DNA of 64,000 nt from Dipylidium caninum. Taxonomy: Eukaryota; Platyhelminthes; Cestoda; Cyclophyllidea; Dipylidiidae. Position numbers and translations under genes: made by a program. Positions within the stretch are counted from its first letter, which is position 1. Every line of letters begins with the position of its first letter. Where the stretch lies: assembly GCA_017562135.1 (NCBI GenBank), contig QEYB01000368.1, positions 124,001 to 188,000 of the forward strand. The letters run 5' to 3'. Under the pieces are notes generated by a model. It saw only the letters and a program-made list of their open reading frames with translations, searched no databases and was not told the DNA's origin. Below are positions 11,422 through 23,700 of the stretch, in pieces.

Positions 11422-14400
11422 TCAGCGGTGGGTAACAACTTTGAGGCTGTAGGAGAGCACAATGAGGCAGGCGAAGATGGTGATGATCATCTTAGGATTG
11501 CAAGTGCATATGTGCTCAGGCAGGGCATAGACGCGGGCGCCGGCTTTACGACATGAAGAAAGGGCGTAGACGGCATTGCTGAAGTTGTCCTTGGTAAGCA
11601 CACTGCGTGACGCGCTCTTGGGAGAAATGCTTTCGAGGACGGCCACAATCGGACGTGAGTCGGACAGATTGTAGTCGCGGAATCCGCTGATTTTTGGCTC
11701 ACCGACTTCGGTCAGTCGTTCATTCACCCACGCTAGAATCTCCGCGTCTTCTATCGGTGCTGTACTGCCTTCTCCGCTGGCCTTTTAGGGAAAAACCAAA
11801 ATAGTGAGTGTGTGCAAGAGGGTTCGGGACTTTTCACGCAAAACGCGGGTCTCGTGACGAGCGATAACGTGGGCTACAACAAGTTCTTCCCGATCGTCTT
11901 CACTGTCACCGTCACCCTCGTCCGCCTACTTCGCGCGGATACATTCGGACGCATCATTTAACCACATGTGACGAACGAATCTCACAAAACGCAACCTACA
12001 GTCGCACGAGCGGTTGGTTGACGAGCTATACGCCAAAAGGGTGATTTTGGTCTTAACCTCGTGTGCACACTAGGGAGTCGTGAGAAGGCGTTTCGTATCA
12101 TCGCACACTCCAAGTGGCGCTCAAAGCCCGCGCACCGGCGCACAAGAGGGACAAGGTGCAGCCACGCCCGACCTGTTTCTCTCTAGGTGTGCTAGTCAAT
12201 AGCCACGAAACTGGAATAAAAGGGCACCTCGGAATGGGGGAAGCTAGAGATTATGAAAATAAGTGCACTTAAAGGGTAAAAATAGTGGCTGAAAGCAAGC
12301 TTTACAAAATACTGTCCACAGCACAATGGCACAAAGCCTAGCGTTCCTATTGTTACACGGTTCCAAAGGGTCAGAGAAGTTAAGTTATGTGAATAAAAAC
12401 CCCTCTGCTGACCGGTCGAGGGACCAAAACAAATCCAACGATCGTCTACAGCAACTAGAAGGAAGGTTTCTCCTCGCTTGCCTAGCCAGCGATGAATGAA
12501 ACTTCCCTTAATTTTAACTTTCACCACAGTACAACGCAAAGGCTGGTATCGGAGTGTCGGTGAACAAATTCAGGAGCATGGGAAGGGGTCTGGCAGCAAC
12601 GTACCTTTTTGAGCAGTTTGTGAGTATAAGACCTCATGAACTGGAAACACAGACCCAGTATCTGCTTTGGTGCGCCTTCACGAATGTCCTCCCCGCTTAT
12701 GTTAACTGCTTTAATACCCAGCTCCTTCGAATACTCGATGACGAGGACACAGTTGGTTTGCTTCTGGAAGAGTTCTCTTTTCGCATCGAAATTCATCGTC
12801 ACCCGTTTCCAGTCCACCGTGTTTGGTTTGATGATGTCAATCAGTTGGAGAAGAACGAGACCATCATTGAGGTTGTTGTACAAGTGCTGACAATCGGTGA
12901 TACACCCATCGAGTTCATCCAATTTCGGTACGTTTTTTCCTCCAGAGTTTCTGGTTGAATATCGAGATATCCGGGAATCTCCAAACCCGGGTACATGTTG
13001 AAGAGAGTGGCGACGAAACCCAAGTTTAGCTTATCGCTGTGGCTTCCAGGCTTGGCGGCATAAATGTCCTCAGGGATCAGCAGAGTTCCTGCGTCCAACA
13101 ATTTGGCATTCTCCATTACCATATGAGCACGCTTCTCAAGCGAAGGCTCCTCCAAAATTATATTCGAACGGATTAGCCTCGAGCGCAGTTCCAGCGGAGT
13201 GATCTGTTCCATGAGAATAGCGTATATCTCTGAATCGCAGATGTCAGTTGAGAAGTTCGTAAGGCGTCGGACACTATTGGCGTTGGTGAGGTGGAAGTTG
13301 ACCCATCGCATGAGCAGCTCTTCAGGCTTGAGCCCAGCCAACTCCTGTAACGTTTCGCCCGGCAGGAGAAGGGCCGCCAACTCCTTGTGCTGTGCCAACG
13401 TGATGGTGTCAACAATGGCCTTGCGAATTAGCTGCCAGATGAGTCCGCACACAATATACCTTCGGCAGCCGGAGATATCCTCCGGACCAATATTGACCAT
13501 ACAGCAGCCGATGGCGGCTGCAGAATTCACCACCAACGTCAAATTTTCGTTCTTCTGCAGAAAAAAAAGCATCCGACTTAAGCTCGCGCTACATCAAACG
13601 GCTATGCGACGGGTGAGTCTATTCTCGCCTCCTTATCAGCTACGGGGCACCTCACTGATGATTTGGCAGCATGGCAATGCCGCAGTCGACCACTGCAGCC
13701 AGGTCTGTGCGTTAACTGCCACCATTTCTATGTATGCTTCTTATTTCGTCGCATTCTCAAATTTATTTTCTAGCAGTTAGGTCCCATTGGTACTCAAGAT
13801 GTGTCTCGTATGTTAATTCATGTAACCCTTAAAGGCGGTTGAATGGTCTTAGGAGCAGTATAACCTCAAAAGTAGTGCGAAGAAGTCTGCCTTTGCCTGA
13901 CCTTGAAAATGGCCTTGAGAGATTCACCCTTCTCGAGGATGCGCTCATCGATGGTGTTGGGGACTGCAACGTTGATCATCTTCGCGAGAATGATGCCGTT
14001 TCTGCAGCGGTCGTAGAGTTCCCCATCCATGTTCGGGTTGATGGGGATCAGGCCCAGGGCTTCGCAGTCGCTGTCGCCTTGGAGGTGCTTGTTTATCCAA
14101 TTCGTGAAGGCCTTCTCCTCTGACTTTGTTACTGTGTGCTTTCCGCCCACATCGGTGTCGTAAGTCTATCGTGCAGTAAATGGAATTTCAACTTAATTCA
14201 AATGCCAGTCGTTTCGTCGTGGACAAGAGGCCTGAGCCCAACTCTGCTAGTATTTTCCGTTGAGGGATTCAATGGAATGAACATAATTATTAGGTCGCGT
14301 CTAACTAAGGCTTGTGCTGTTCTTTTGTAAAATCCTGTTGCAACACGAACTCTCCCACCTCAACCACGTGAGTAGGTCAAAGTCAATTCTGTCTCCTTTT

Positions 14401-15553
14401 AGCTCTCCTTAAAGCGGTTAGGTCATTTTTTGCAACTCCATCAGTATTAACGAGACAAAATACGAAACAATGCCCACATCAGTCTCCCGTCTCCAGCAAT
14501 AATTATAATAATACGCGAGTGCGGAGCCGAATAAGGGCTGTGCGCCTCAGCTTCAAAATGCACGTCACCCGAAGTCCAAGAGGGTTGTTTTTATTACGAA
14601 GGCCAAGTAATGTAAACCTAAGGGTGTGATGCAGCACCTGAAGGACAAAGTGGAGAGGTGCCACCTGCGGAGCGAAGGCGCCTTTGGTCGACCCAGCGTG
14701 TCCGCCGCCATCTCACTCACAGCGGGCTTGAGCCAAGCATGGGGCGGGTGGCGGCAGGAGGCGTGGCGTGGCGTGGATTGACCGCTTGTCACCGGTCAGC
14801 CCGAGGCACACCCAACTGCCGCGTTACTCAGCCATCCGCCGCGGGAGCACCGCCTTGCCCCCGCCTCCTTCGGTCGGGGGTCATGCTTTTGCGGGGTAAC
14901 AGAAAAGTGTCCTATTCTCCCGCACACCCTACTTGCTAGCGGCAATTCGCGACTTCACGAAAGTACTTACTACTTACTCACACAGCCCACGCATAATGAT
15001 TCTGTTAGAAGGTAATTAGCGGAAAATCCGGAATACGACGATAAACAAGCTAGTGGGGCATTGAAAAGAGACTCAAAAGGCGCGTAATCAGAGCATGTGC
15101 TTTTTCTGTGTCCGCATTCAAATTCATCTCTAAATTTCTCCTTAAATAGCACAATTGAGTGTAGCGGAAGTGAAATAAACAAGATGAAGGAGCCTTAACG
15201 GAATTAAACAATTGTCGGTTCACTTGAGATTTGCAAACTACCCCTCTGGAGAGTTCGCCACAAATTTCTTACCTTGGCCTCTTCTATCCCTTTGAGAATA
15301 GCATTCTTAAAGATTCTCTCAGTGTCCATTTTCAGAGCTTTAGCCTGAACATAGACTTGGTACAGTTCGTTGAGATCGCAGAAATCGACGCCACGTGCCT
15401 GTCCACTTTGCATTTCGCGAAGCTCATGGCCGGCAATCCGGCAGCCGAGTTTCTCCAGAGCGGGCCTAATATCCTCCCTTCTGATACCCCGTTGATTTCG
15501 AGATCAGGAAAGGCTGCGTAAAGATCACCGAGTTGTTCCTCGTCGAAGCTCAT
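11422..15553 (-). CDS. PLS: plastin/fimbrin, paralogue A (two frame breaks)
   Basis: Actin-bundling protein family; second copy of the tandem pair. Four minus-strand exons: 15273-15553 (ATG and EF-hands), 13902-14165 (CH1, first part), 12605-13554 (rest of CH1, CH2, CH3) and 11422-11781 (CH4, stop TGA). All introns are phase 0, so every internal exon should be a multiple of three. Exon 1 is 281 nt and exon 3 is 950 nt, each one base short. In exon 1 the frame changes inside the first EF loop (DLEING, then IRREDI in the next frame) at a CCCC run, 15487-15490. In exon 3 it changes just after NWMNSMGVSPIV, near 12887-12892. Repaired length would be about 618 residues. The tail has GARVYALPEHICTCNPKMII. 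An intron separates CH3 from CH4 that paralogue B lacks. It could be a recent pseudogene, or a working gene with consensus errors. Confidence 0.88.
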
Positions 15554-17794
15554 AATTCACTCTGATACGAAGCCTATGCGTGAGTCGCCTTGGCAAATCT
15601 CACCGACGCACCCGTCGGCTTAAGTGGATATACCTGGTGCAGGACCAATCGCGTTCCACATGTGTAGCTACTGTTAAGTAAACGTAAAGTACACGCCTTC
15701 ATTGCATTGGCTGGGCCATGCCATACGACATTGTGGTAAGGCGTCATCTGTGAGTGTTTTTGTGTGTGCTACGGCGTAACTCAAACATCCATTCCGCTCT
15801 TCGTTTTCTTGCTCATCCTGACCCAATAACGCACTTCCATCTCAAGTGAAGATCTGGCGTAGGAACTAGTGACGGCCTTATGCCACAATTAGGGTGATTC
15901 CCACGATTGTGGCTCTGCCAAATTGGCTCAGGATTTATGTAAAAGTAGCCTGACCTCTTTGCTCTTGCCCTTCTGCTTCCAGGTGTCCACTGGGGGCACT
16001 GCACACGCGTAGAAGAAAGTGGCTCCACCTGAAACCGACACTCGCCACGATGCCAATGGTCAGATGGTTCTTCTTCCTCGTTAGCACTCGTACCACCCAA
16101 AGGAGTCCTTATCTCAGCTTATTGGGGAATATTTGAGCGACAACTTGACGAGGAGTCAACAGCATTACTGGCTTTGCTGCGTGGTTTTAGAGCCGCCTCC
16201 GCGGGTGTCACTGGAAGTTAGGCTGGTAGTGATAATGAGCCGTCCTCTTCGCGGCAACGAGGAAGGGACCATGACATATGGATATTTTAAGACAGAGTAA
16301 CCCACAACGACGCTATTAGGCGCACATTTTATTCTCCTCTTTGACGGTTGGAATTTTTCCAAGCACATTTGCCTGCATTGTCTGACGAAACAGTCGCCAC
16401 GATGCATCACCTTGCGGGAACTGCCGATCAAACCGCAGTTGACACTTTGCTATTGAGGCAAAAAGTAATCGCAGAACAAAGTTAATTACCACTGAAAAAA
16501 AGAGTGGGCGTGAGGGATTGACGGTGCCCAGGACAACACAAAGACGGCTGGAACAGACTTAAATTTTATTGTGGTTGCGTCAAATATCGCGCGTGGTTTG
16601 CCGCCGCTTACCTCGTCAGCAGCGACAAACCACGCGAGGTCCGTGCTTCGGGGCAGGTTTCAGGCGGTGCGATCAGCGACGCGGTGCGTGGAACGCTCTC
16701 TGATGCGGCGCCAGGCAGAAATGCGACACCCGGAGATACGTTAAGTGCCACTGTCATTTCGATTGGTGGAAGATGTGAAGACCAAATCTTACAAGTTTAA
16801 TTTACAAAAGTTAATTTAGAACACGTGTGGAGAGGTTTGCACTCTCCCCAAAATTAGACTTAAAGGCTGCTCTCGATCGCCACACTTTATCACACAAGGA
16901 GAATAAATTCAGTTGCTGACGATGCAGGTATCCGAAATATGCAAATGACTTGTCTTAACGAGTGTTCACATTAGAACATACGATTTAAAAGACAACTTCA
17001 GATTAGGTTGTTCGCGATTTTCCAAACCGTCCTTTCATAACGTCCCCATAATGGAAGCCAAACAAGAGTGACACCCTAATCCGCATCAGAAATTTTGACC
17101 CGGCAAACGAATGCAGAGCGGGGAGAGAAAGATACGCATACGCGATACCCCGAGATCTGTGGATGCAGACTACACGTCTGCCACTTCACAAGTTCGTATC
17201 TGTGTTGACTTGCGTTTGACTCCCCTCATGTTAGCCTCGACTCGACTAAGAGAAATCCCCTTTACCCTGATAATTCACGAGCATACGCAATTTCACAGAC
17301 AATTTCCTAGCATGGAGGTCCCACAGGCCTTAGCTTCAGCAACGACGTCCTTAGCTGACAGATAAATGTTGAGAAATTTGTCCCGAGAAGTGTTGCGAGT
17401 CAACCCTAATCAAAGCAAAATAACGTAAATCCGAATTTACACGCGTAGGGAGGCTACGAACATACAAACCAAGGTTCCGAGAAAATTAACAAATGACAAA
17501 GGGAAATACCGAGGAAGCTTTAAACACCTTTTCATAATGATAAAAAAGTACCAGTCAAGTAAATAGCATTAACTGTGACTGCAACGCAAGTACACAGCAG
17601 CCTGCAGTGATTAAAAATCAACACATATGGCAGTTACTCCGGTCCGAATCGGAGATTTGTGGAATTTCAATAAAAAGGAGAACGACAAAACATTAATTTC
17701 ATTTTAATGAGTATATAGGCAAGAAGAGAGTTAAAAATGAATGGGAATTCTTCCAATTTACGTCCTATGTACACGATTAGTGTGATAATTGCCA
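15554..17794. other. intergenic gap upstream of plastin A, downstream of the MTUS-like gene
   Basis: This holds the plastin A promoter and the 3' end of the MTUS-like gene. Minus-strand open frames at 15813-16100 and 16165-16431 have no recognisable domain or splice support. TTTATT (AATAAA on the minus strand) occurs at 16328-16333 and 16565-16570, and the ATTAAA variant lies about 90 bases after the MTUS-like stop. An 11-bp inverted repeat is listed separately. Confidence 0.4.
16590..16636. repeat. short perfect inverted repeat (potential stem-loop)
   Basis: cgcgtggtttg at 16590-16600 is exactly complementary to caaaccacgcg at 16626-16636, with a 25-base spacer. It could fold as a GC-rich hairpin. 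It lies in the gap downstream of the MTUS-like gene. It could be a transcript 3'-end structure, a repeat remnant or chance. Confidence 0.5.
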
Positions 17795-20700
17795 TCAGTC
17801 CCGGACGATGCGCTCCAACTCCGCAGAGGTAGCTAGAGTCCGTCTCTTGCTGCGGTCATGCTGTATTCCCCGACGCAGCCTGACGGAGCCGCTGGACGGT
17901 CGAGTGTCCAGAGAAATAAAGGAGCCAGCAGGCAACCGATCATCCGCGTCAGCAGTAGACTCCAGCGCCTCGAAAATCTGCCGCTGACTTCGGTCGCTCG
18001 CTGCCGCCACGGCGCTGCTTACGCGAGGGTTGGAGTACACTGACCTGAACGATGAAATGCCGATCCATAAGTGTAATGAAAGGAAATCGCCAAGAAAAGC
18101 GGTAGACGTTTAACCTGGACATGTAGAAAGAGTCAGCCATGTCAAGATTATCGTCTTCACTTGCATTCGCGACATTCAATTGCTCAATTTTGTGGTGTGC
18201 ATCAAGTAATTTGAAACGAAGAGCCTCACAATCCATTTTAAGCTTCTTTTTCTCCTTTATCTCCTTTTCCAAATTGTGGAACATGCCTTGAATGTGATCT
18301 TGAAGTTGCCTGAAACATAAAACTTTACTAAAGCGAAAAAAGTAACAATAAATTGTGAGGAGAACAACGGATAGGAGGGTATCAGTAACCAGGCCTGAAG
18401 CAGCCACAGAATATGACCTCATGATGGGTATCACGGCATTAGTTGCAAAACACAAGGTAAAAGTGTGGGGGGGGGGAAGAAAATGTAGCGGTCTGTTTGA
18501 ATGCAATAAGGGAAATAGTAACAGGAATAAGAAATGCTCAAATTCAGCATATCCGAGTAAAAATAGACACCCGGGTTAATGCGGAAGAAGACGAAGAAAA
18601 GACCGTAAACAAAGACAATGGCAGGTGGTGATATTGAAGCCTATTTGATAAACACAACACCGAATGTCTTGCTAATTCAATTCACCTTTGCCATTCAACC
18701 GTCGGGAGGTCAGAGGAGCACAGAAAAACCTACAGTCTTTTGACACAGGGGAGAAAAAGCAAAAGACAAAAGAGACAAAGGGTATTTTTACGCCTTGAAA
18801 ACCACTGAAGTATGGGAGAGAAAGCAAATTTTTGTAGTAATGTGACGAACAAAGGTGTCCTGCAAACGGAGAGGAAGGGAAATGACCATCCACCCACCAC
18901 AGAGCTGACACAAAATATTCGCAAAACAGAAAAGTGGAAGGTTAAAAGAGCCGTTTCGGGAAAGCGCGAAAAGGGGGTCAACTTTCCTTTTGAGGAAGTC
19001 TGAAAAGGCTTAAATGGTAAAAGCAGTTGGGCGTCTATAAAGGGGGAATACGAACATTGCCGCAACTTTGAAAAACACTTCAATGACGGCGTTACTGTCG
19101 AAACTGCTTGCAGCAGTAAAACAGCAAAGGAAAAAGAAACTGATTCCCTGGACAATAATAAATAAAAATACCGGATGAATACAAAAGGCAAGTTGTTATC
19201 TGTCACAGAAAGGACCGACATTTAGCAAAAGTTATCACTACCCCTCATTTTTTTAAGTCCCACCATTCGTTCCTCTTCTATTCTCTCATTTCTTTAAATC
19301 TTCTCATAGTATTGTATTTCATTTCCATCAAAGTTGAAAGGATGGAAAACTCAAAAGATCGCAAGCAAGTTGATAGCAAAAAATTAACATTTAATCCGAA
19401 GAAACCGTGTGCTAATTGTGCCATCCCCGGAAGAGAGAAAAAGGAGATGAGAGACGAAGTTAGTAACTTTTTTGATGCACTCGATAAAAATAAGAAATGA
19501 AGAAATCTTAAGGGTCCATCTTTGCGATGCAGGGTGATGGAGAAAAATTACAATCATAGCATAGGGGGACCTGGCGGCGCATGGTCGCGTCAGAAGTAGC
19601 AAAAAGTAAAGATAACTCACTTTTGACTCTCGGCACGCAACTCGAGAAGAGCCTCCAGATTTTCATTCCGATTTTGTAACTCTTTAATTTCTTTGTTCAA
19701 CTCCTTTATTGTTGACAACTGATATACAAAAAAGCATCTCACCAAGACGTAAGGGTAATATATAAGGGAAATTTTCCACAGGAGCATAAAAGCTCACTTA
19801 ACATCTACCAAGAGCTAATTTGGCATTGGCCAACGTCCCTCATGGTTAGCTACATTTCCTTTTTACATAAAAACGCTTTATAAAAATCGCAAATGGTCCT
19901 GAGGATCCCAAGTCAAGGTTGAAATCTGTTACAGAAGAATGAACATCTTTGTGTCACTTCAGAAGCAGAAATCTTCATCTGACTATGAAATGTACACAGA
20001 TTTCAAAATGAATGCTATTCGCATTAGAGTCTATCGCTTTTGATGTGTTGACGTCAAGAAAACTAATTGTTGTCGGTATATCATGGAAATAGCATATACA
20101 AATAATTCCCAGGCGTCTTTTATGATCGAGAGTGAACAGCTTCAAAAGTGTACAGTTTTTTCCCGAGACGTGGGGGTATTCGGCGGTGAGAGTTAAGTGG
20201 ATACAGATAGAGAAGCCTTATTGATACTGATAACGAGACCTTAAAGCGTCAAATCATTCTTCAAACCAGAATTCATAGGGAGAGTGTCATCCAAAAGCAA
20301 TTTTACGGAGTTTTAAAATAGCATGCAAGATCATAACTATGTATCTTAACATTGAAAAAACCAACACGAAAGTGGAGGAGAAGGGTGATCTTAGAAACGG
20401 AGCAATAGGTAATGTTAACACTTTTAAACTTCACTCTCTGCAATATGAGGAGGAAAGATTAGTTTGAGCAAAGAGAATTTGTGGGACTCACCTCCTCTTC
20501 TAATTGCATTGTCTTTTGACGAAGATCTGCTGCTTCCGCTGATTTCAACTCAAGGACCGCCTTGAGGCTTTCGATCTCCTCTTGCATAACCGAATCATTT
20601 GTCGGCTTTAGAAGAAAAAAAAGCGCAATGCTGGGAAAGGGATTCGGAATGTTTTTGTCGTGAGTTTGCAATATAACTAAGAAAAACGTATACTCGAGTA

Positions 20701-23700
20701 CAAAAGAGCGTTAATTAAAAAAGAGTCGACAAATACAAAAAACAATCGCCTCTAAATGAGTAATATTTGTGTTCAAAACTAGAATGACTGATAAAGACCC
20801 ATATGAATTGCTTGGGCCTCATTTACTAAATTAGGAAGAAATAATACTTTAGGGCAGCAACGCGCCTACCTCCAGCGGCCGGAGTACGCTGACGGGGCGA
20901 TTTTTCTCCTGGGTGGAGGTGGGATAAGCGGGAGTCGGTGAGAGGAAAGCCGGGTGGACCACGTTTGACTGAGGTGTGTAGCAAGAGCGCGTCATGGAAA
21001 TTGGAATATCATCGAAATTGAAACATTGTAAGGCTTTTTGTTTTGGGCCAATAAATTCAGTTTCGGGAGATGGAGGAATTTGAACCTGAACAAAATTTTA
21101 AAAAATGCACCCAACACTATGTGGTATGCAGAACTTCTGAGATTTTCCTTTGACAAGAGAAAATTCGCTAGTGAAGCGAAGAGAACAATGAATACACAGA
21201 ACAGCAAAACTAGCGATACGCCATCGTAATAGGTAACAGAATATAAAAGGGCTGAAAGGCAAAAAGGGACTGAAAGCAGTACCGAAAGGAATGCAAACAA
21301 GGGTGGCATTATGATAAAGGTAAGAGCTTGTCAGACATGGCGTAGGTGTTAAGCCAAATGTTGAAAAGTAGAGGCAATAGCACGTCTAAGAGGAGCATCG
21401 CAATTTTAGAGTGACTCTCGACCACATACGGACGCAAATATCCAAAAAGTGGTAGAGCATGTTTGAACTTAAAAATACCAATAGTTGGTATAGACCAAAA
21501 ATGTGGCTTTTGCTAGCAAATAAAGTAAGTGACGGGTATTTGAGCAGAGAAGCAAATTAGGGAGACAATTAGTCTTAAATTTTGTGCCAGAAATTCGCCA
21601 GTTATTGCCCCCTTTTGCATGAAGTGTTTATTGTGAGGTAACTGAACTGGTTTCCGAAATTAGAAAAATGGTGAATATACCACTAATACCCAAAGAAGGA
21701 AGAACATCTTATCAATGAATTTAAAATCGCTGTAAATGGACTATTTTTCACCACTGCAACGACTCTTTTCAGTACAACATGATTGGTCACTTTGTAATAA
21801 GCGCGCAACTTTTATGAATAGAATATTCGTTTAGAGAACTAGCATTCATATGTCTGACAAGCGATTCATATTTCTTATTAATGTCAACTTATTTTCCACC
21901 CTCGATCCCTCCTCCGATTCCACCGAAGAAAGAGTTGGCATATGCGTTTAAATCGGTCTTCTGGAGCGTACCGAGGCTGGCAGCAGCAGTTCAGCATGCA
22001 CAATTCCGACAGTAGCCAATTACGGTTTAATAAGGGAACAGCACAACTGCCGTCCCTGTTTGCAACAACCAATAAATTATGCCTTCGCGAAAATGCATCA
22101 GCACCGCGAGTTTCGTGACATCCTACTTAATAGGGAAATGGTTCACCGCAATTGATACCACTGTGGATTTAAAGTTCTTATTTCGCATGTAGCGATGGAG
22201 ATTCAACCCTTAAAATGGCCAATAACACGGACACGTATGGGAGTATATGCACATGAACAGTGGTGAAACGTATAAAACGAGAAATTTCTCGAATATCTCA
22301 GTACTAACACCCAAGGAACAATTAAGATTCTCAGAAATAATAGTGGATTCTTAGTAGGGCGGGTGTCAGATTAAAAAGAGGCAAACTGCAACAAGATCAC
22401 AAAATCTAAAATGCGTCCAACCGGTATGGGAAAGTAGTTTTGCTAGGAGGTAAGTGAAATGAAAAATTACCACATTCTCTACAAATAATCAGTCTCGTAA
22501 ATTGAACACAAAATTCTTTAACATTGTAAGGGGTTGCAGTAATGGCGCATTCAGTGTCAACACGGAATAAGTGTATTAGAGGGAAGTCGACCCGACAAAA
22601 ATGGTTTTTATCAATAAAAATAGTCCTAGTAAGTTTATGACTTTGTAGAATGCACTAACAAGTGGGCAAATAGACGAGTTATGCCGTGATCTCTCGTCAA
22701 ATAATAAAATAAAATAGGAAAGCGGATATGACTGAAGAGAGCCTTGAATGTGAATACTTAAAAAAAATCTTTAAAGTGGCCGTTGCATGTGTCGTACCAA
22801 CTTTTAGGACAGCTTGTGGGCAACTCACAGAAACTTCAGATGTTTCCCGTTGCGGCGCCACAGGGAGTAGGTGGGGGGGCTCGGCAGGAAGGCTTTGCTG
22901 GACTTCCTCTAATCGCTTGTGCAGTTCATCGCACTCTGATTGCAGGCGATCCAATTTCGCCTAAAATATTACCGCGTCGTGTGAAAGTTGTGAAAACCCA
23001 ATAACCAAGAATAAGCGTGACCCGCTCGTATTTTTACGGGGATTTTCCTTGAAAAAGCGAGACCTTTGAAAGCGCATTATTTAGATGGGTTAAACGACAC
23101 GTCAACCAAAATCATGCAGTTCTGGACGAGTCGTACGAAATACATTCGTGGCTGGCTTTTTTTGATTTTTATTAGCCAAGTCATAAATGTACAGAGAAAA
23201 TGCGGAGAAGAGATTATAATAAAGTTGAAGATCTCAGGTGAAGGGCCGAAGACAAGTGACGAAGTAAACCTATCAGATCAATGGTTTTAATGTTGGTAAC
23301 AACGAAAAAAGAAGAAAGTATCGTATTTGAACTCGATCAAATTATGGCAGTGCTCAAATGGATCTAAAAACTTCGGTAAGAAAAGCGAGTTGCTTTTAAG
23401 CAACCAAGTAACTTACCGAAAACTCGGCTTGGGTAGATTTAAGAGAAATTTCCAATTCGTTAACATGGACGGCATTTTTGCGTTTAATTTCTGTAAACAA
23501 GAAAACCAAAACAAGTTATGGGCAAAAACAATTAGGTACGAAAGGGGTTTTGGACATGTAAATATCCCCTGTGAAACGAGTCAAGCTGTGCTACAGAGGG
23601 CATCGAATTGGAAGGTGGAAGAAACGAAGAGGCTACAAAGTTACTCGGTTGAAAAAAAAGATATACGGATATATAAGAGCCGAGTTCACACACGCAGCTT

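Noticed and set aside
13199..13780. Plus-strand open frame of 193 codons
   Set aside because: It lies antisense to plastin A exon 3, whose minus-strand frame matches CH domains. It is a shadow of that gene.
18730..19221. Minus-strand frame of 163 codons
   Set aside because: It lies inside an MTUS-like intron, is Phe/Leu/Ser-rich low-complexity sequence, and has no splice support.
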